Assembly: GCA_050187875.1 (NCBI GenBank)
Contig: JBFWXB010000007.1
Location: 71,452-135,451 of the forward strand
DNA: 64,000 nt
Source of the DNA: JAFKKS01 sp050187875
GTDB lineage: Bacteria > Pseudomonadota > Alphaproteobacteria > Rhizobiales > Xanthobacteraceae
Direction of reading: 5' to 3'
Shown: one piece after another, positions 35,077 through 43,963 of the stretch
Position numbering within the stretch: position 1 is the first letter of the stretch
Layout: every line of letters begins with the position of its first letter
The notes under the pieces: model-generated
What the model was told of the DNA's origin: nothing
What the model saw: only the letters and a program-made list of their open reading frames with translations
The model's database searches: none
Translations under genes and position numbers: made by a program

Positions 35077-37305
35077 TTACGCCGCCGCCTTCGGCTTGCT
35101 CGGCGCGAAACGCCCGTAGAACGTCTCGTTCTTCGCCGCCATGTCGAGGAGGAGCTTCGGCGGCTTGAAGCGCGGCCCGTGCTTCTTCGCGAGCGTCTTG
35201 CACAGCGCGACGAAGGCGGGCGTGCCCATCATGTCGATGTAGGAGAGCGTGCCGCCGGTGAAGGGCGCGAAGCCGAAGCCGAGGATCGAGCCGACATCCG
35301 CCTCGCGCACGTCGGTGATGACGCCGTCCGCGACCGTGCGCGCGGCCTCGACCGCCTGCACGACGAGCAGCCGATGCTTGAGTTCTTCGATCAGCGCGAC
35401 ATCGCCGGCATCGATCTCGTCAATCGTCATTGGCTTCTCCTGCAGGTCCTTAAGGCCGGGCCAGAGCTGCTTCGGCGCGCCTTCCGGATAATCGTAGAAG
35501 CCCTTGCGGTTCTTGCGCCCGAGCCGCCCCTGCTTCTCGACCATCTCGACGAGCAGCGCCTTGTGCCTCTGGTCGATCGCCTGCGGCCCCATATCGGCTT
35601 CGGTCGCCTTCAGGATCTTGAGCCCGAGATCGAGCGCGACCTCGTCGTTGAGCGAGAGCGGGCCGACCGGCATGCCCGCCATCTTGCCGGCGTTCTCGAT
35701 CATCGCCGGCGGAATGCCCTCGATTAGCATCTGATGGCCTTCGGCGATGTAGTTCAGCACGCAGCGGTTGGCATAGAAGCCGCGCGAATCGTTGACGACG
35801 ATCGGCGTCTTGCGGATCGCGCGCACGAAATCGAGCGCCGTCGCGAGCGCGACGTCGCCGGTCTTCTTGCCGAGGATAACTTCGACCAAGAGCATCTTCT
35901 CGACCGGCGAGAAGAAATGGATGCCGATGAAATTCTTCGCGTTCTTGTAGTCCTTGGCGAGCGAAGTGATCGGCAAGGTCGAGGTGTTCGAGGCGAAGAC
36001 GATATCGCCGGGAATGACTTTCGCAGCCTTGGCAAAGGCTTCCGCCTTCACATTGCGATCCTCGAACACTGCCTCGATCACGAGATCGCAGCCGGCAAGC
36101 GCACTATAATCATCCGTCGCCGTGATATGCGCGAGCAGCGCGTCGCGGTCCGCGATCTTGGCGCGCCCCTTGTTGATCTGCGCCGTCATCAGCGCATGCG
36201 AGTGCGCCTTTCCCTTGTCGGCGGACGCCTGGTCGCGGTCGATCAATATGACGTCAATGCCGGCGAGCGCCGAGACATAGGCGATGCCGGCACCCATGAA
36301 ACCGGCGCCGATGATGCCGACCTTGCCGATCTTCTTCGCCGGCACGTCCTTCGGCCTCCGTGCACCCTTGTTGAGGTCCTGCATCGACACGAACAGGCTG
36401 CGGATCATCGCTTTCGCCTGCGGCGAGCGCACGATCTTCGCGAACCACCGCGCCTCGATGCGCAACGCCATGTCGAACGGTACTTGCAGGCCCTCGAACA
36501 CCACCTGCAGGATCGCGCGCGCGGCCGGGTAGTTGTCGTAGGTCTCGCGGCGATAGATCGCGTTGGCCGGCGGCCACGTCATCATCCCGGTCTTGGAGTA
36601 GACGAGCCCTCCCGGCAGCTTGAATCCGGGGGCATCCCAGGGCGCCTGCGCCTTGCCGCCCGCCTTGATCCAGTCCTTCGCCGCCGCGACGAGTTGCTCG
36701 GGCGGCACGACCGCATCGATGAGCTTCATCGCCTTGGCGCGGTCGGGCGAAAGTTGATCGCCCTTAAGCAAGAACTGCAGCGCGTCCGCGGTCGACAGCA
36801 TGCGCGCAATGCGTGTCGTACCACCGGCGCCCGGGAAAAGCCCGACCTTGATCTCCGGCAAGCCTAGCTTGGCCTTCGGATTCTGCGCGGCGACACGATA
36901 GTGGCACGCGAGCGCCAGCTCGAACGCGCCGCCCATTGCCGTGCCGTTGAGCGCCGCGACCCACGGCTTGCCGCAGGTCTCGATGCGGCGATAGAGCTGC
37001 GACAGCCGCCCTGCCGTTTCGAGAAACGCGACGCGTCCCGCCTCGTCCGCGCCGTGCTCCATCTTCGCCGCCATAGCGCTGAACTGCTCGAGCATCGTGA
37101 GGTCGGCGCCGCCGGAGAACGTGTCCTTGCCCGACGTGATCACCGCGCCCTTGATCGCGGCATCGCTCGCGACCTGCTCGACGATCTTGCCGAGCGCCTC
37201 CATCACCGACTGGTCGATGACGTTCATCGACTTGCCGGGCATGTCCCAAGTGATAAGCGCGATGCCGTCGGCGTCGGTTTCGACTTTGAAGTTTGTCCCG
37301 CTCAT
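35077..37305 (-). CDS. fadJ: Bifunctional enoyl-CoA hydratase / 3-hydroxyacyl-CoA dehydrogenase (FadB/FadJ type)
   Basis: 742 residues with an N-terminal crotonase domain (1 to about 200) carrying NGTAMGGAFELALAC and GLPEIKVGLFPGAGGT (candidate catalytic Glu129 and Glu151). The NAD-binding domain starts at KVGIIGAGFMGAGIA (glycines 333-340), with HFFSPVEKMLLVEVI and the C-terminal dehydrogenase domain after it. It performs steps two and three of beta-oxidation. The thiolase gene is 3 bp upstream on the same strand, so the two form an operon for the last three steps. ATG 37305. Confidence 0.94.
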   Translation of the reverse strand: MSGTNFKVETDADGIALITWDMPGKSMNVIDQSVMEALGKIVEQVASDAAIKGAVITSGKDTFSGGADLTMLEQFSAMAAKMEHGADEAGRVAFLETAGRLSQLYRRIETCGKPWVAALNGTAMGGAFELALACHYRVAAQNPKAKLGLPEIKVGLFPGAGGTTRIARMLSTADALQFLLKGDQLSPDRAKAMKLIDAVVPPEQLVAAAKDWIKAGGKAQAPWDAPGFKLPGGLVYSKTGMMTWPPANAIYRRETYDNYPAARAILQVVFEGLQVPFDMALRIEARWFAKIVRSPQAKAMIRSLFVSMQDLNKGARRPKDVPAKKIGKVGIIGAGFMGAGIAYVSALAGIDVILIDRDQASADKGKAHSHALMTAQINKGRAKIADRDALLAHITATDDYSALAGCDLVIEAVFEDRNVKAEAFAKAAKVIPGDIVFASNTSTLPITSLAKDYKNAKNFIGIHFFSPVEKMLLVEVILGKKTGDVALATALDFVRAIRKTPIVVNDSRGFYANRCVLNYIAEGHQMLIEGIPPAMIENAGKMAGMPVGPLSLNDEVALDLGLKILKATEADMGPQAIDQRHKALLVEMVEKQGRLGRKNRKGFYDYPEGAPKQLWPGLKDLQEKPMTIDEIDAGDVALIEELKHRLLVVQAVEAARTVADGVITDVREADVGSILGFGFAPFTGGTLSYIDMMGTPAFVALCKTLAKKHGPRFKPPKLLLDMAAKNETFYGRFAPSKPKAAA

Positions 37306-37308
37306 CGC

Positions 37309-38517
37309 TTACACCCGCTCGATGATCGTCGCGGTGCCCATACCGGCGCCGATGCACAACGTCACCAGCGCAGTGTTGAGATCACGCCGCTCCAGTTCGT
37401 CGAGCACCGTGCCGAGAATCATCGCGCCGGTCGCGCCGAGCGGATGGCCCATGGCGATAGCGCCGCCGTTGACGTTGATCTTGGCGTGGTCAATGTCGAA
37501 GGCCTGCATGTAGCGCAGCACGACCGACGCGAACGCTTCGTTCAACTCGAAGAGATCGATGTCGTCGCGCGTCATGCCGGCGCGCTTAAGCACCTTCTCC
37601 GTCACCGCCATCGGGCCCGTGAGCATGATGCCCGGCTCCGAGCCGATATTCGCGAAGGCGCGCACCTTCGCACGCGGCTTCATGCCAGCGCGCTTGCCGG
37701 CCTTCTTGTTGCCGATGAGAACGGCCGCGGCGCCGTCGACAATGCCCGACGAGTTGCCGGCGTGATGTACGTGATTGACCCTGTCGACGTCGGGATAGCG
37801 CTGCGTTGCAACCGCATCGAAGCCCGCAAGCTCGCCCATCTGCGCGAAGGACGGATTGAGCGCCGCGAGCGACTGCATCGTCGTTGACGGGCGCATATGC
37901 TCGTCCTTGGCGAGGATCGTGATCTCGTTCACGTCCTTCACAGGTATAACGGAATTCTTGAATCGGCCTTCGTCCCAGGCTTGCGCGGCGCGCTTCTGGC
38001 TTTCGACCGCGTAAGCGTCGACGTCGTCGCGCGAGAAGCCGTAGCGCGTCGCGATCAAGTCGGCGGAGATGCCCTGCGGCATGAAGTAGGACGGCACCGC
38101 GATCTGCGGGTCCATCGGCCAGGCGCCGCCCGACGCGCCGATACCGACGCGGCTCATCGATTCGACGCCACCGCCGACGGTCATATCGTGCTGTCCGGCC
38201 ATCACCTCCGCTGCCGCGAAGTTTACGGCGTCGAGCCCCGAAGCGCAGAAGCGCTGGATCTGCACGCCCGGCACCGTGTCGCCGTAGCCGGCGTTGAGCG
38301 CGGCGACGCGGGCGATATCGCTGCCCGCCTCGCCCACCGGATCGACACAGCCGAGCACGACGTCGTCGACCTGCGAAACGTCGAGATTGCTGCGCTCGCG
38401 TAGCGCTTTCAGCGCAGTCGTCGCGAGGCCGAGCGTCGAGACCTCATGCAGCGCGCCGTCTGGCTTGCCGCGTCCGCGCGGCGTGCGTACATGATCGTAG
38501 ATGAAGGCGTCGGCCAT
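37309..38517 (-). CDS. fadA: Acetyl-CoA C-acyltransferase (thiolase)
   Basis: A 402-residue thiolase. The nucleophile is Cys91 in QIQRFCASGLDA, followed by GGGVESMSRVG. Close to the C-terminus are NEAFASV, NGGAIAMGHPLGATGA (His) and CIGAGMGTA (second Cys). It cleaves 3-ketoacyl-CoA in beta-oxidation together with the adjacent FadJ-type enzyme. ATG 38517; the DUF1428 gene ends 16 bp upstream. Confidence 0.94.
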   Translation of the reverse strand: MADAFIYDHVRTPRGRGKPDGALHEVSTLGLATTALKALRERSNLDVSQVDDVVLGCVDPVGEAGSDIARVAALNAGYGDTVPGVQIQRFCASGLDAVNFAAAEVMAGQHDMTVGGGVESMSRVGIGASGGAWPMDPQIAVPSYFMPQGISADLIATRYGFSRDDVDAYAVESQKRAAQAWDEGRFKNSVIPVKDVNEITILAKDEHMRPSTTMQSLAALNPSFAQMGELAGFDAVATQRYPDVDRVNHVHHAGNSSGIVDGAAAVLIGNKKAGKRAGMKPRAKVRAFANIGSEPGIMLTGPMAVTEKVLKRAGMTRDDIDLFELNEAFASVVLRYMQAFDIDHAKINVNGGAIAMGHPLGATGAMILGTVLDELERRDLNTALVTLCIGAGMGTATIIERV

Positions 38518-38533
38518 GGCCGCGATCCTTTCC

Positions 38534-38893
38534 TTATGCCTGCACGAAAAACTTGAATCCGCCGAAGATCATCCGCTTGCCGTCGAACGGCAGCTTCGCC
38601 GGATCATGATCCGCCATACGCGGATCGGCCATGACCTTCTTCAGCACGTCGTCGCGATGCTCTCGCGACTTGTAAGTGATCCACGCGAAGACGATCGTCT
38701 CGTCATCCTTCAAGTCGACGCTCTGCGGAAACGATGTGACCTTGCCCGGCTTCACATCGTCAGCAAGCGCTTCGACATAGGAGAGCGCGCCATGCTCCAT
38801 CCAGACGTCGCGCGCCATCTCCGCCAGCTTACGATAGGCGTCGACGTTCTTTTTCGGGACCGGCACGACGAAGCCGTCAACATAGTCGCCCAT
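38534..38893 (-). CDS. DUF1428 family protein
   Basis: 119 residues beginning MGDYVDGFVVPVPKKNVDAY, the DUF1428 (PF07237) start. Near the C-terminus is the family end PFDGKRMIFGGFKFFV. A ferredoxin-like dimeric barrel is expected. ATG 38893 has GGAGGAGAG in front. It lies in the gap between an acyl-CoA dehydrogenase and thiolase genes on the same strand, so it is probably part of this catabolic operon, though DUF1428 has no known reaction. Confidence 0.9.
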   Translation of the reverse strand: MGDYVDGFVVPVPKKNVDAYRKLAEMARDVWMEHGALSYVEALADDVKPGKVTSFPQSVDLKDDETIVFAWITYKSREHRDDVLKKVMADPRMADHDPAKLPFDGKRMIFGGFKFFVQA

Positions 38894-38921
38894 CACTCTC
38901 CTCCGGTCGCAATCGCGGCGA

Positions 38922-40079
38922 TCACAGAGACCGCGCAATCACCAGTTTCATGATCTCGTTGGTGCCGGCGTAGATGCGCTGCACGCGCGCATCGCGATAC
39001 ATCCGCGAGATCGGATACTCGTCCATATAGCCATAGCCGCCGAACAATTGCAGGCAGCGATCGACGATTTTGTTCTGCAGATCGGTCAGCCAATATTTCG
39101 CCATCGAGGCGGTTACGGTGTCGAGGCCCGCGCCGATATGGCGCTCGACGCAGTGGTCGTGGAAGACGCGGCCGATCCTCGCCTCGCTTTTGCATTCGGC
39201 GAGCGTGAACTGCGTATTCTGAAAGTCGAGGATCGCCTTGCCGAAGGCCTTGCGCTCCTTGACGTAATCGATGGTCAGCGCGAGCGCGCGCTCTATCATC
39301 CCGATGGCCGCCGTTGCCACGATCAGCCGCTCCTGCGGCAGATCGCTCATCAGTTGCACGAAGCCCTGCCCCTCCTGCGTGCCGAGCAGTGCCTCGGCCG
39401 GCAGCTTCACATCCTCGAAGAAAAGCTCGGACGTGTCGGCCCAGTCCATGCCGAGCTTCTTGAGCTTGCGGCCGCGGCGGAAGCCTGGGGCATCCGCCGT
39501 CTCGACCATCATCAGCGAGATACCCTTGGCGCCTGCCGCCGGATCGGTCTTGGCGACGACGATGATCAGGTCGGCATGCTGGCCATTGGTGATGAACGTC
39601 TTCGAACCGTTGAGCACGTAGCCGTTGCCGGACTTCTTCGCGCTCGTCTTGACGCCCTGCAGGTCGGAGCCGGCGCCCGGCTCGCTCATGGCGATGGCAC
39701 CGACCATCTCGCCGGTCGCGAGCTTCGGCAGCCAGCGCTTCTTCTGCTCCTCGGTGCCATAGCGCAGGATGTAGGGCGCGACGATGCCGGAATGCAGCGG
39801 CGCTCCGATCGAGTCCAATCCGGCGCGTGCGAAAGCGAGATTGATCACGGTCTCATGTGCGAAGCTGCCGCCGGCGCCGCCGTAGTCCTCCGGCATGCCC
39901 GCGCAGAGAAGCCCCGCTCCGCCAAGCTTCGTCCAGGCCGCGCGGTCCATGATGCCGGCTTCGTCCCAGCGCTCAACCTGCGGCGTCAGTTCGGAGGCGA
40001 GAAAGCGCTCGGCTTGCTCCTCGAGCATCACGAGGTCTTCGCTCATCCAGGCCGGCCGCGGAACGTCGAGCGCGCTCAT
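38922..40079 (-). CDS. Acyl-CoA dehydrogenase
   Basis: A 385-residue FAD enzyme of the first beta-oxidation step. Features are AMSEPGAGSDLQGVKTSA (FAD region), TFITNGQHADLIIVVAK, LQLFGGYGYMDEYPISRMYR and the C-terminal YAGTNEIMKLVIARSL. The start ATG 40079 gives MSALDVPRPAWMSEDL; an upstream open frame overlaps the GFA gene and is not credible. First of the DUF1428-thiolase-FadJ run, with 28 bp or less between genes. Chain-length specificity is unknown. Confidence 0.93.
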   Translation of the reverse strand: MSALDVPRPAWMSEDLVMLEEQAERFLASELTPQVERWDEAGIMDRAAWTKLGGAGLLCAGMPEDYGGAGGSFAHETVINLAFARAGLDSIGAPLHSGIVAPYILRYGTEEQKKRWLPKLATGEMVGAIAMSEPGAGSDLQGVKTSAKKSGNGYVLNGSKTFITNGQHADLIIVVAKTDPAAGAKGISLMMVETADAPGFRRGRKLKKLGMDWADTSELFFEDVKLPAEALLGTQEGQGFVQLMSDLPQERLIVATAAIGMIERALALTIDYVKERKAFGKAILDFQNTQFTLAECKSEARIGRVFHDHCVERHIGAGLDTVTASMAKYWLTDLQNKIVDRCLQLFGGYGYMDEYPISRMYRDARVQRIYAGTNEIMKLVIARSL

Positions 40080-40083
40080 GCGA

Positions 40084-40539
40084 TCACGATCCGCTGAACT
40101 GGCGGCTGTGGATCGCGGCGATCCCGGCCTTGGCCATCCAGTCCTGCGTCCTTTCCGCCGGAAGTGACGAGATCCCGTCGGTCCACGGCAACTTGCCTTC
40201 GATGCCGTGCTGCATGGTCGGGTGCACGGCGGAAGGATCATCGAGACTGCAGATGGTCACGCTGATGCTGCCGGAATTCGGACGTCCATAAGTCAGCGGC
40301 GTGCCGCAGGCGCTGCAGAAACCACGCTCGGCGACGTCCGAGCTTTGGAAGAAGGTCGGCTGGCCCTTCGTCCAGCGTAGTTCCGAGGCCTTCCCGCCAG
40401 TGAAAGCCATGAAGGGTTGCCCGGACGCCTTCTGGCACATGCGGCAATGGCACACGCTCGCACGCTTGGGCGGACTGCTCCACGCGTAGCGGATCGCCCC
40501 GCACTGACAGCCGCCGATCAACTCTTGCGAGGAACTCAT
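40084..40539 (-). CDS. GFA family protein (glutathione-dependent formaldehyde-activating enzyme/centromere protein V fold)
   Basis: 151 residues with the zinc-binding Cys pattern of the family: GGCQCGAIRY, CHCRMCQKASG and FCSACGTPLTY. ATG 40539 has GGAGAC in front. The stop is 4 bp from the acyl-CoA dehydrogenase start, so it heads that transcription unit. Most members do not have proven formaldehyde activity; a thiol-adduct or zinc-handling role is possible. Confidence 0.9.
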   Translation of the reverse strand: MSSSQELIGGCQCGAIRYAWSSPPKRASVCHCRMCQKASGQPFMAFTGGKASELRWTKGQPTFFQSSDVAERGFCSACGTPLTYGRPNSGSISVTICSLDDPSAVHPTMQHGIEGKLPWTDGISSLPAERTQDWMAKAGIAAIHSRQFSGS

Positions 40540-40678
40540 GGCAAGTCTCCGCTCAAACCGTTCGACAGCGCATTGTGCGCCGAGGATCGCGGCCAAGGTC
40601 AAGTCCAAGAGTCAAGCCCGGCCACATTGGCGCAAAGGCGGTCTTGTGGCCCGCATCGGTTCCCATTAAGGCAAGCCC

Positions 40679-41290
40679 ATGCTGGATCACCTGAAAGAGA
40701 ATAACCGCAACTGGGCCAAGCGGATGGTCGCCGCCGATCCCGGGTTTTTCCGCCGCCTGGTCGGGCAGCAGGCGCCCGAATATCTGTGGATCGGCTGCTC
40801 CGACAGCCGCGTGCCGGCGAACGAAATCGTCGGGCTCGATCCCGGCGAGATGTTCGTTCATCGCAACATCGCGAACCTCGCCCCGCCGCAGGATGCGAAC
40901 TATCTCTCGGTGCTGCAATTCGCGGTCGATGTGCTGAAGGTGCGACACGTCCTCGTCGTCGGCCATTATGGCTGCGGCGGCATCGCTGCGGCCGTCGACG
41001 GCAAACGGCGCGGCCTCGTCGACCACTGGCTGCATCCGATCCGCGAGGTCTGCCACAACCATCAACATGAACTTGATACGATCGCCGATGAGCGCATGCG
41101 CCTCGACCGCCTGTGCGAGCTCAACGTCATGCGGCAGGTGAAGAACGTCGCATCCGACGTGTTCGTGCAGGACGCCTGGGCGCGCGGACAGAAACTCAGC
41201 GTGCACGGTTGGGTCTATTCGCTCAGCACCGGCCTCGTGAACGATCTCAATGTGACGATGCGCGGGCCGGACCAGATCCCGGCGGGATAG
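40679..41290 (+). CDS. Beta-class carbonic anhydrase
   Basis: 203 residues. Zinc ligands are Cys40 (with Asp42 and Arg44 in CSDSR), His96 and Cys99 in VVGHYGCGG. Conserved VHRNIAN and GWVYSLSTG follow. ATG 40679 is preceded by AAGG. It interconverts CO2 and bicarbonate. Divergent from the GFA gene and likely a single-gene unit, supplying bicarbonate for carboxylases. Confidence 0.95.
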   Translation: MLDHLKENNRNWAKRMVAADPGFFRRLVGQQAPEYLWIGCSDSRVPANEIVGLDPGEMFVHRNIANLAPPQDANYLSVLQFAVDVLKVRHVLVVGHYGCGGIAAAVDGKRRGLVDHWLHPIREVCHNHQHELDTIADERMRLDRLCELNVMRQVKNVASDVFVQDAWARGQKLSVHGWVYSLSTGLVNDLNVTMRGPDQIPAG

Positions 41291-41303
41291 CGCGTAAGAC
41301 GCC

Positions 41304-41403
41304 TGTCATTCCGGATTGCCGTGCAGCGGCAAGTCCGGAAATCCATACGCCGCAGCCGGGAGTATGGATTCCGGGCTCGCGCTTCGCGCGCCCCGGAATG
41401 ACA
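41304..41403. repeat. Palindromic repeat, family B
   Basis: TGTCATTCCGGATTGCCG at the left, CCCCGGAATGACAG at the right, with AATCCATACGCCGCAGCC and AGTATGGATTCCGGGC inside. Located between the convergent carbonic anhydrase and acyl-CoA dehydrogenase genes, where it may act as a terminator. Confidence 0.86.
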
Positions 41404-41408
41404 GTGAA

Positions 41409-43199
41409 TTAGAACGCCTCGGCCGGCAGCGCCATCGTGCTCTCCGCGCCCGCCTCGATGCGCGCCCGCAGCGTGCTCGTCTCCGGCAGCACGCGCTCCA
41501 TGAAGAAGCGCGCGGTCACGAGCTTCGCCGTCATCGCCTCCTTGTTGCCGCTGCTGTCGGCGAGCTCTGCTTGCGCGGCCTTCGCCATCTGCGCCCAGAG
41601 ATAGCCGATCGCGGTGAGCCCGAAGAGATGCATGTAGTCGCTCGCACCGGCGCCGGCATTGTCGGGCTTTCCCATGGCATTCTGCATGAACCACATGGTG
41701 GCCGCTTGCAGCCGCCCAAGCGCCTTCTCGAGCGGCGCGACGAACGGTTTCATCGCCTCGTCCGCGTTCTCTTTCACGAAAGCGCCGACCTCGTTGAAGA
41801 ACGCCATCACCGCGCGCCCGCCGTCGCGCGGCAGCTTGCGCCCGACGAGGTCGAGCGCCTGGATGCCGTTCGCGCCCTCGTAGATCATCGCGATGCGTGA
41901 ATCGCGCACGAACTGCTCGACGCCGGTCTCGACGATATAGCCATGGCCGCCGAACACCTGCTGCGCCATCACCGTGTTGGCGAAGCCGCGATCCGTCAGC
42001 ACGCCCTTGATCACCGGCGTGAGGAGACCAAGGAGATCATCCGCCGCCTGCCGCGCTTTCGCATCGTCCGAGCGATGCGCAACGTCGGCATGAAGCGCGA
42101 CCCAAAGCGCGAGCGCCCGCGCGCCTTCGTTGAACGATTTGATCGTCATCAGCGTGCGGCGGATGTCCGGATGCACGATGATCGGATCGGCCGGCTTGTC
42201 CGGCGCATTCGCGCCCGTGAGCGCGCGGCCCTGCAGGCGCTCTTTCGCGTAGGCCGCCGCGTTCTGATATGCGACCTCCGACTGCGCGAGCCCCTGCACG
42301 CCGACCGCGAGGCGCGCCTCGTTCATCATCACGAACATCGCATTGATGCCGCGGTTCTCTTCCGCGATGAGCCAGCCCTGCGCGTTGTCATAATTGAGGA
42401 CGCAGGTGGCGTTGCCGTGGATGCCCATTTTCTCTTCGATGGAGCCGCAGGTGACGCCGTTCGGACCGCCAACGCTGCCGTCAGCGTTGATCACGTTGCG
42501 CGGAACAACGAACAGCGACGTGCCCTTAATTCCCGCCGGCGCGCCTTCGATGCGCGCCAGCACCAGATGGATGATGTTTTCGGCGAGGTCATGCTCGCCG
42601 GCGGAGATGAAGATCTTCGTGCCGGTGAGCTTGTAGCTGCCATCCAACTGCTTCACGGCCTTGGTTCGCAGAAGGCCGAGGTCGGTGCCGCAATGCGGCT
42701 CCGTCAGATTCATCGTGCCGGTCCAGCGTCCCTCGATCATCTTCGGAAGGAATTTCGCCTTCTGCTCCGGCGTGCCATGCACGACGAGCGCCGCAATCGC
42801 CCCTTGCGTCAGTGCGGGATACATCGCGAAAGCAAGGTTCGCCGACACGAGGAATTCGTTGACGATGGTCGTCAGCGTCTCCGGCAGCCCCTGACCGCCG
42901 AATTCCGCCGGCGCGGAGATGCCCATCCAGCCGCCGGCGACATATTGGTCGTAAGCTTCCTTGAAGCCCTTCGGCGTCGTTACGCGGCCGTCAGCGTGGC
43001 GGGTGCAGCCCTCGCGGTCACCGACCGGATTGAGCGGCGCCACGATTTCTTCACAGAATTTCGCCGCCTCCACGAGGATCGCATCCACGACGTCGGACGA
43101 GGCGTCGCTGAAGCCCGGCAGATTGTCGTAGCGGCGCATCTGCAGCACATCGTTCAGCAGGAAGCGGACGTCATCGACGGGAGCTTTATAGCTTGGCAT
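41409..43199 (-). CDS. Acyl-CoA dehydrogenase with extended C-terminus (DmdC/FadE-like)
   Basis: A 596-residue member of the long acyl-CoA dehydrogenase group. N-terminal MPSYKAPVDDVRFLLNDVLQ is the acyl-CoA dehydrogenase N-terminal extension, followed by MNLTEPHCGTDLGLLRTKAV, KIFISAGEHDLAENIIHLVL, FGGHGYIVETGVEQFVRDSR and IYEGANGIQALDLVGRKL (with the general-base Glu). The final about 130 residues are the extra helical domain. A MerR gene is 85 bp upstream on the same strand. Likely acts on medium or long chains, or on methylmercaptopropionyl-CoA as in DmdC. Confidence 0.93.
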   Translation of the reverse strand: MPSYKAPVDDVRFLLNDVLQMRRYDNLPGFSDASSDVVDAILVEAAKFCEEIVAPLNPVGDREGCTRHADGRVTTPKGFKEAYDQYVAGGWMGISAPAEFGGQGLPETLTTIVNEFLVSANLAFAMYPALTQGAIAALVVHGTPEQKAKFLPKMIEGRWTGTMNLTEPHCGTDLGLLRTKAVKQLDGSYKLTGTKIFISAGEHDLAENIIHLVLARIEGAPAGIKGTSLFVVPRNVINADGSVGGPNGVTCGSIEEKMGIHGNATCVLNYDNAQGWLIAEENRGINAMFVMMNEARLAVGVQGLAQSEVAYQNAAAYAKERLQGRALTGANAPDKPADPIIVHPDIRRTLMTIKSFNEGARALALWVALHADVAHRSDDAKARQAADDLLGLLTPVIKGVLTDRGFANTVMAQQVFGGHGYIVETGVEQFVRDSRIAMIYEGANGIQALDLVGRKLPRDGGRAVMAFFNEVGAFVKENADEAMKPFVAPLEKALGRLQAATMWFMQNAMGKPDNAGAGASDYMHLFGLTAIGYLWAQMAKAAQAELADSSGNKEAMTAKLVTARFFMERVLPETSTLRARIEAGAESTMALPAEAF

Positions 43200-43284
43200 C
43201 GCGTTCTCACCTTTCGCGCCGCAGATTCGGCGCGGCGTCCGCCTGGATTGTCGCTGGGCGCACGATCGCGCGCGGCGAGGCCGC

Positions 43285-43692
43285 CTACGCCCGCCGGCGC
43301 TCGCGTGTCGCGATCATGCCTTCGATCCGCTTATGGGCGTGGCCGAGCTCCGCGAGCGCCCGGTCGATATCGCTCTTTTGCTGCTGCAGGCGGCCGATGC
43401 GCTCCTCGAATTTGTGAAGCGCGGCGCGCAAATTCGCGCCCTGCCGCTCGCCGACGTCGTGGAAATCGAGCATCTCGCGGATTTCGTCGAGCGAGAAGCC
43501 GACGCTCTTGCCCATCAGCACGTATTGGAGGCGCGCCCGGTCGCGGCGGCTGTAGAGGCGATCCTGCCCGTCGCGCCGCGGGCTTATGAGTCCCTTCTCC
43601 TCATAGAAGCGCAGCGTGCGCGCGCTAACCCGAAACTCGTGGCCGAGATCGCGAATACCGTAGGTGTCCTTTGTGGGGTCTTGCTGTCCCAT
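43285..43692 (-). CDS. MerR-family transcriptional regulator of acyl-CoA metabolism
   Basis: 135 residues: winged helix-turn-helix with VSARTLRFYEEKGLISPRRD at about 27-46, then RLYSRRDRARL and SVGFSLDEIREML, and a C-terminal coiled coil. There is no cysteine-rich metal loop, so it is of the acyl-CoA/LiuR-like type rather than a metal sensor. ATG 43692 has GGAGG at a six-base spacer; TTG 43704 is in frame but would destroy the site. It precedes the acyl-CoA dehydrogenase gene and likely autoregulates from the palindrome at 43726-43753. Confidence 0.9.
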   Translation of the reverse strand: MGQQDPTKDTYGIRDLGHEFRVSARTLRFYEEKGLISPRRDGQDRLYSRRDRARLQYVLMGKSVGFSLDEIREMLDFHDVGERQGANLRAALHKFEERIGRLQQQKSDIDRALAELGHAHKRIEGMIATRERRRA

Positions 43693-43725
43693 GAGTTCCT
43701 CCAACGTCCGTCGAAGCTTGGCACA

Positions 43726-43753
43726 AGGGGCTTACGTAAGCGTAAAGCCCCTC
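43726..43753. promoter_or_regulatory. Candidate MerR-type operator
   Basis: The sequence AGGGGCTTACG-TAAG-CGTAAAGCCCCT is an inverted repeat with one extra base in the right arm, 34-61 bp upstream of the MerR gene start. TTACG/CGTAA cores resemble the sites reported for LiuR-like MerR regulators of branched-chain and fatty-acid degradation. It could also form an RNA hairpin in the leader. Confidence 0.6.
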
Positions 43754-43963
43754 AAAATAGGCCTCGGGTCCCGCCTGGGGCAGAAACCTCTCCGAACTCC
43801 TTACGGTCCGGAGGAACCCTTAACGGGTTGTTTACCGTAATCCTGAAAAGTCGGCACCCGAGGGTACAGGGCAAACGCCTCAGTGATTTTGTATTAACGG
43901 GCGCATGCCTCGCGCGGGCCGCAAGCTCCGCTCTCCCCGCAACGGACGCAATGGGTCGAGGGC

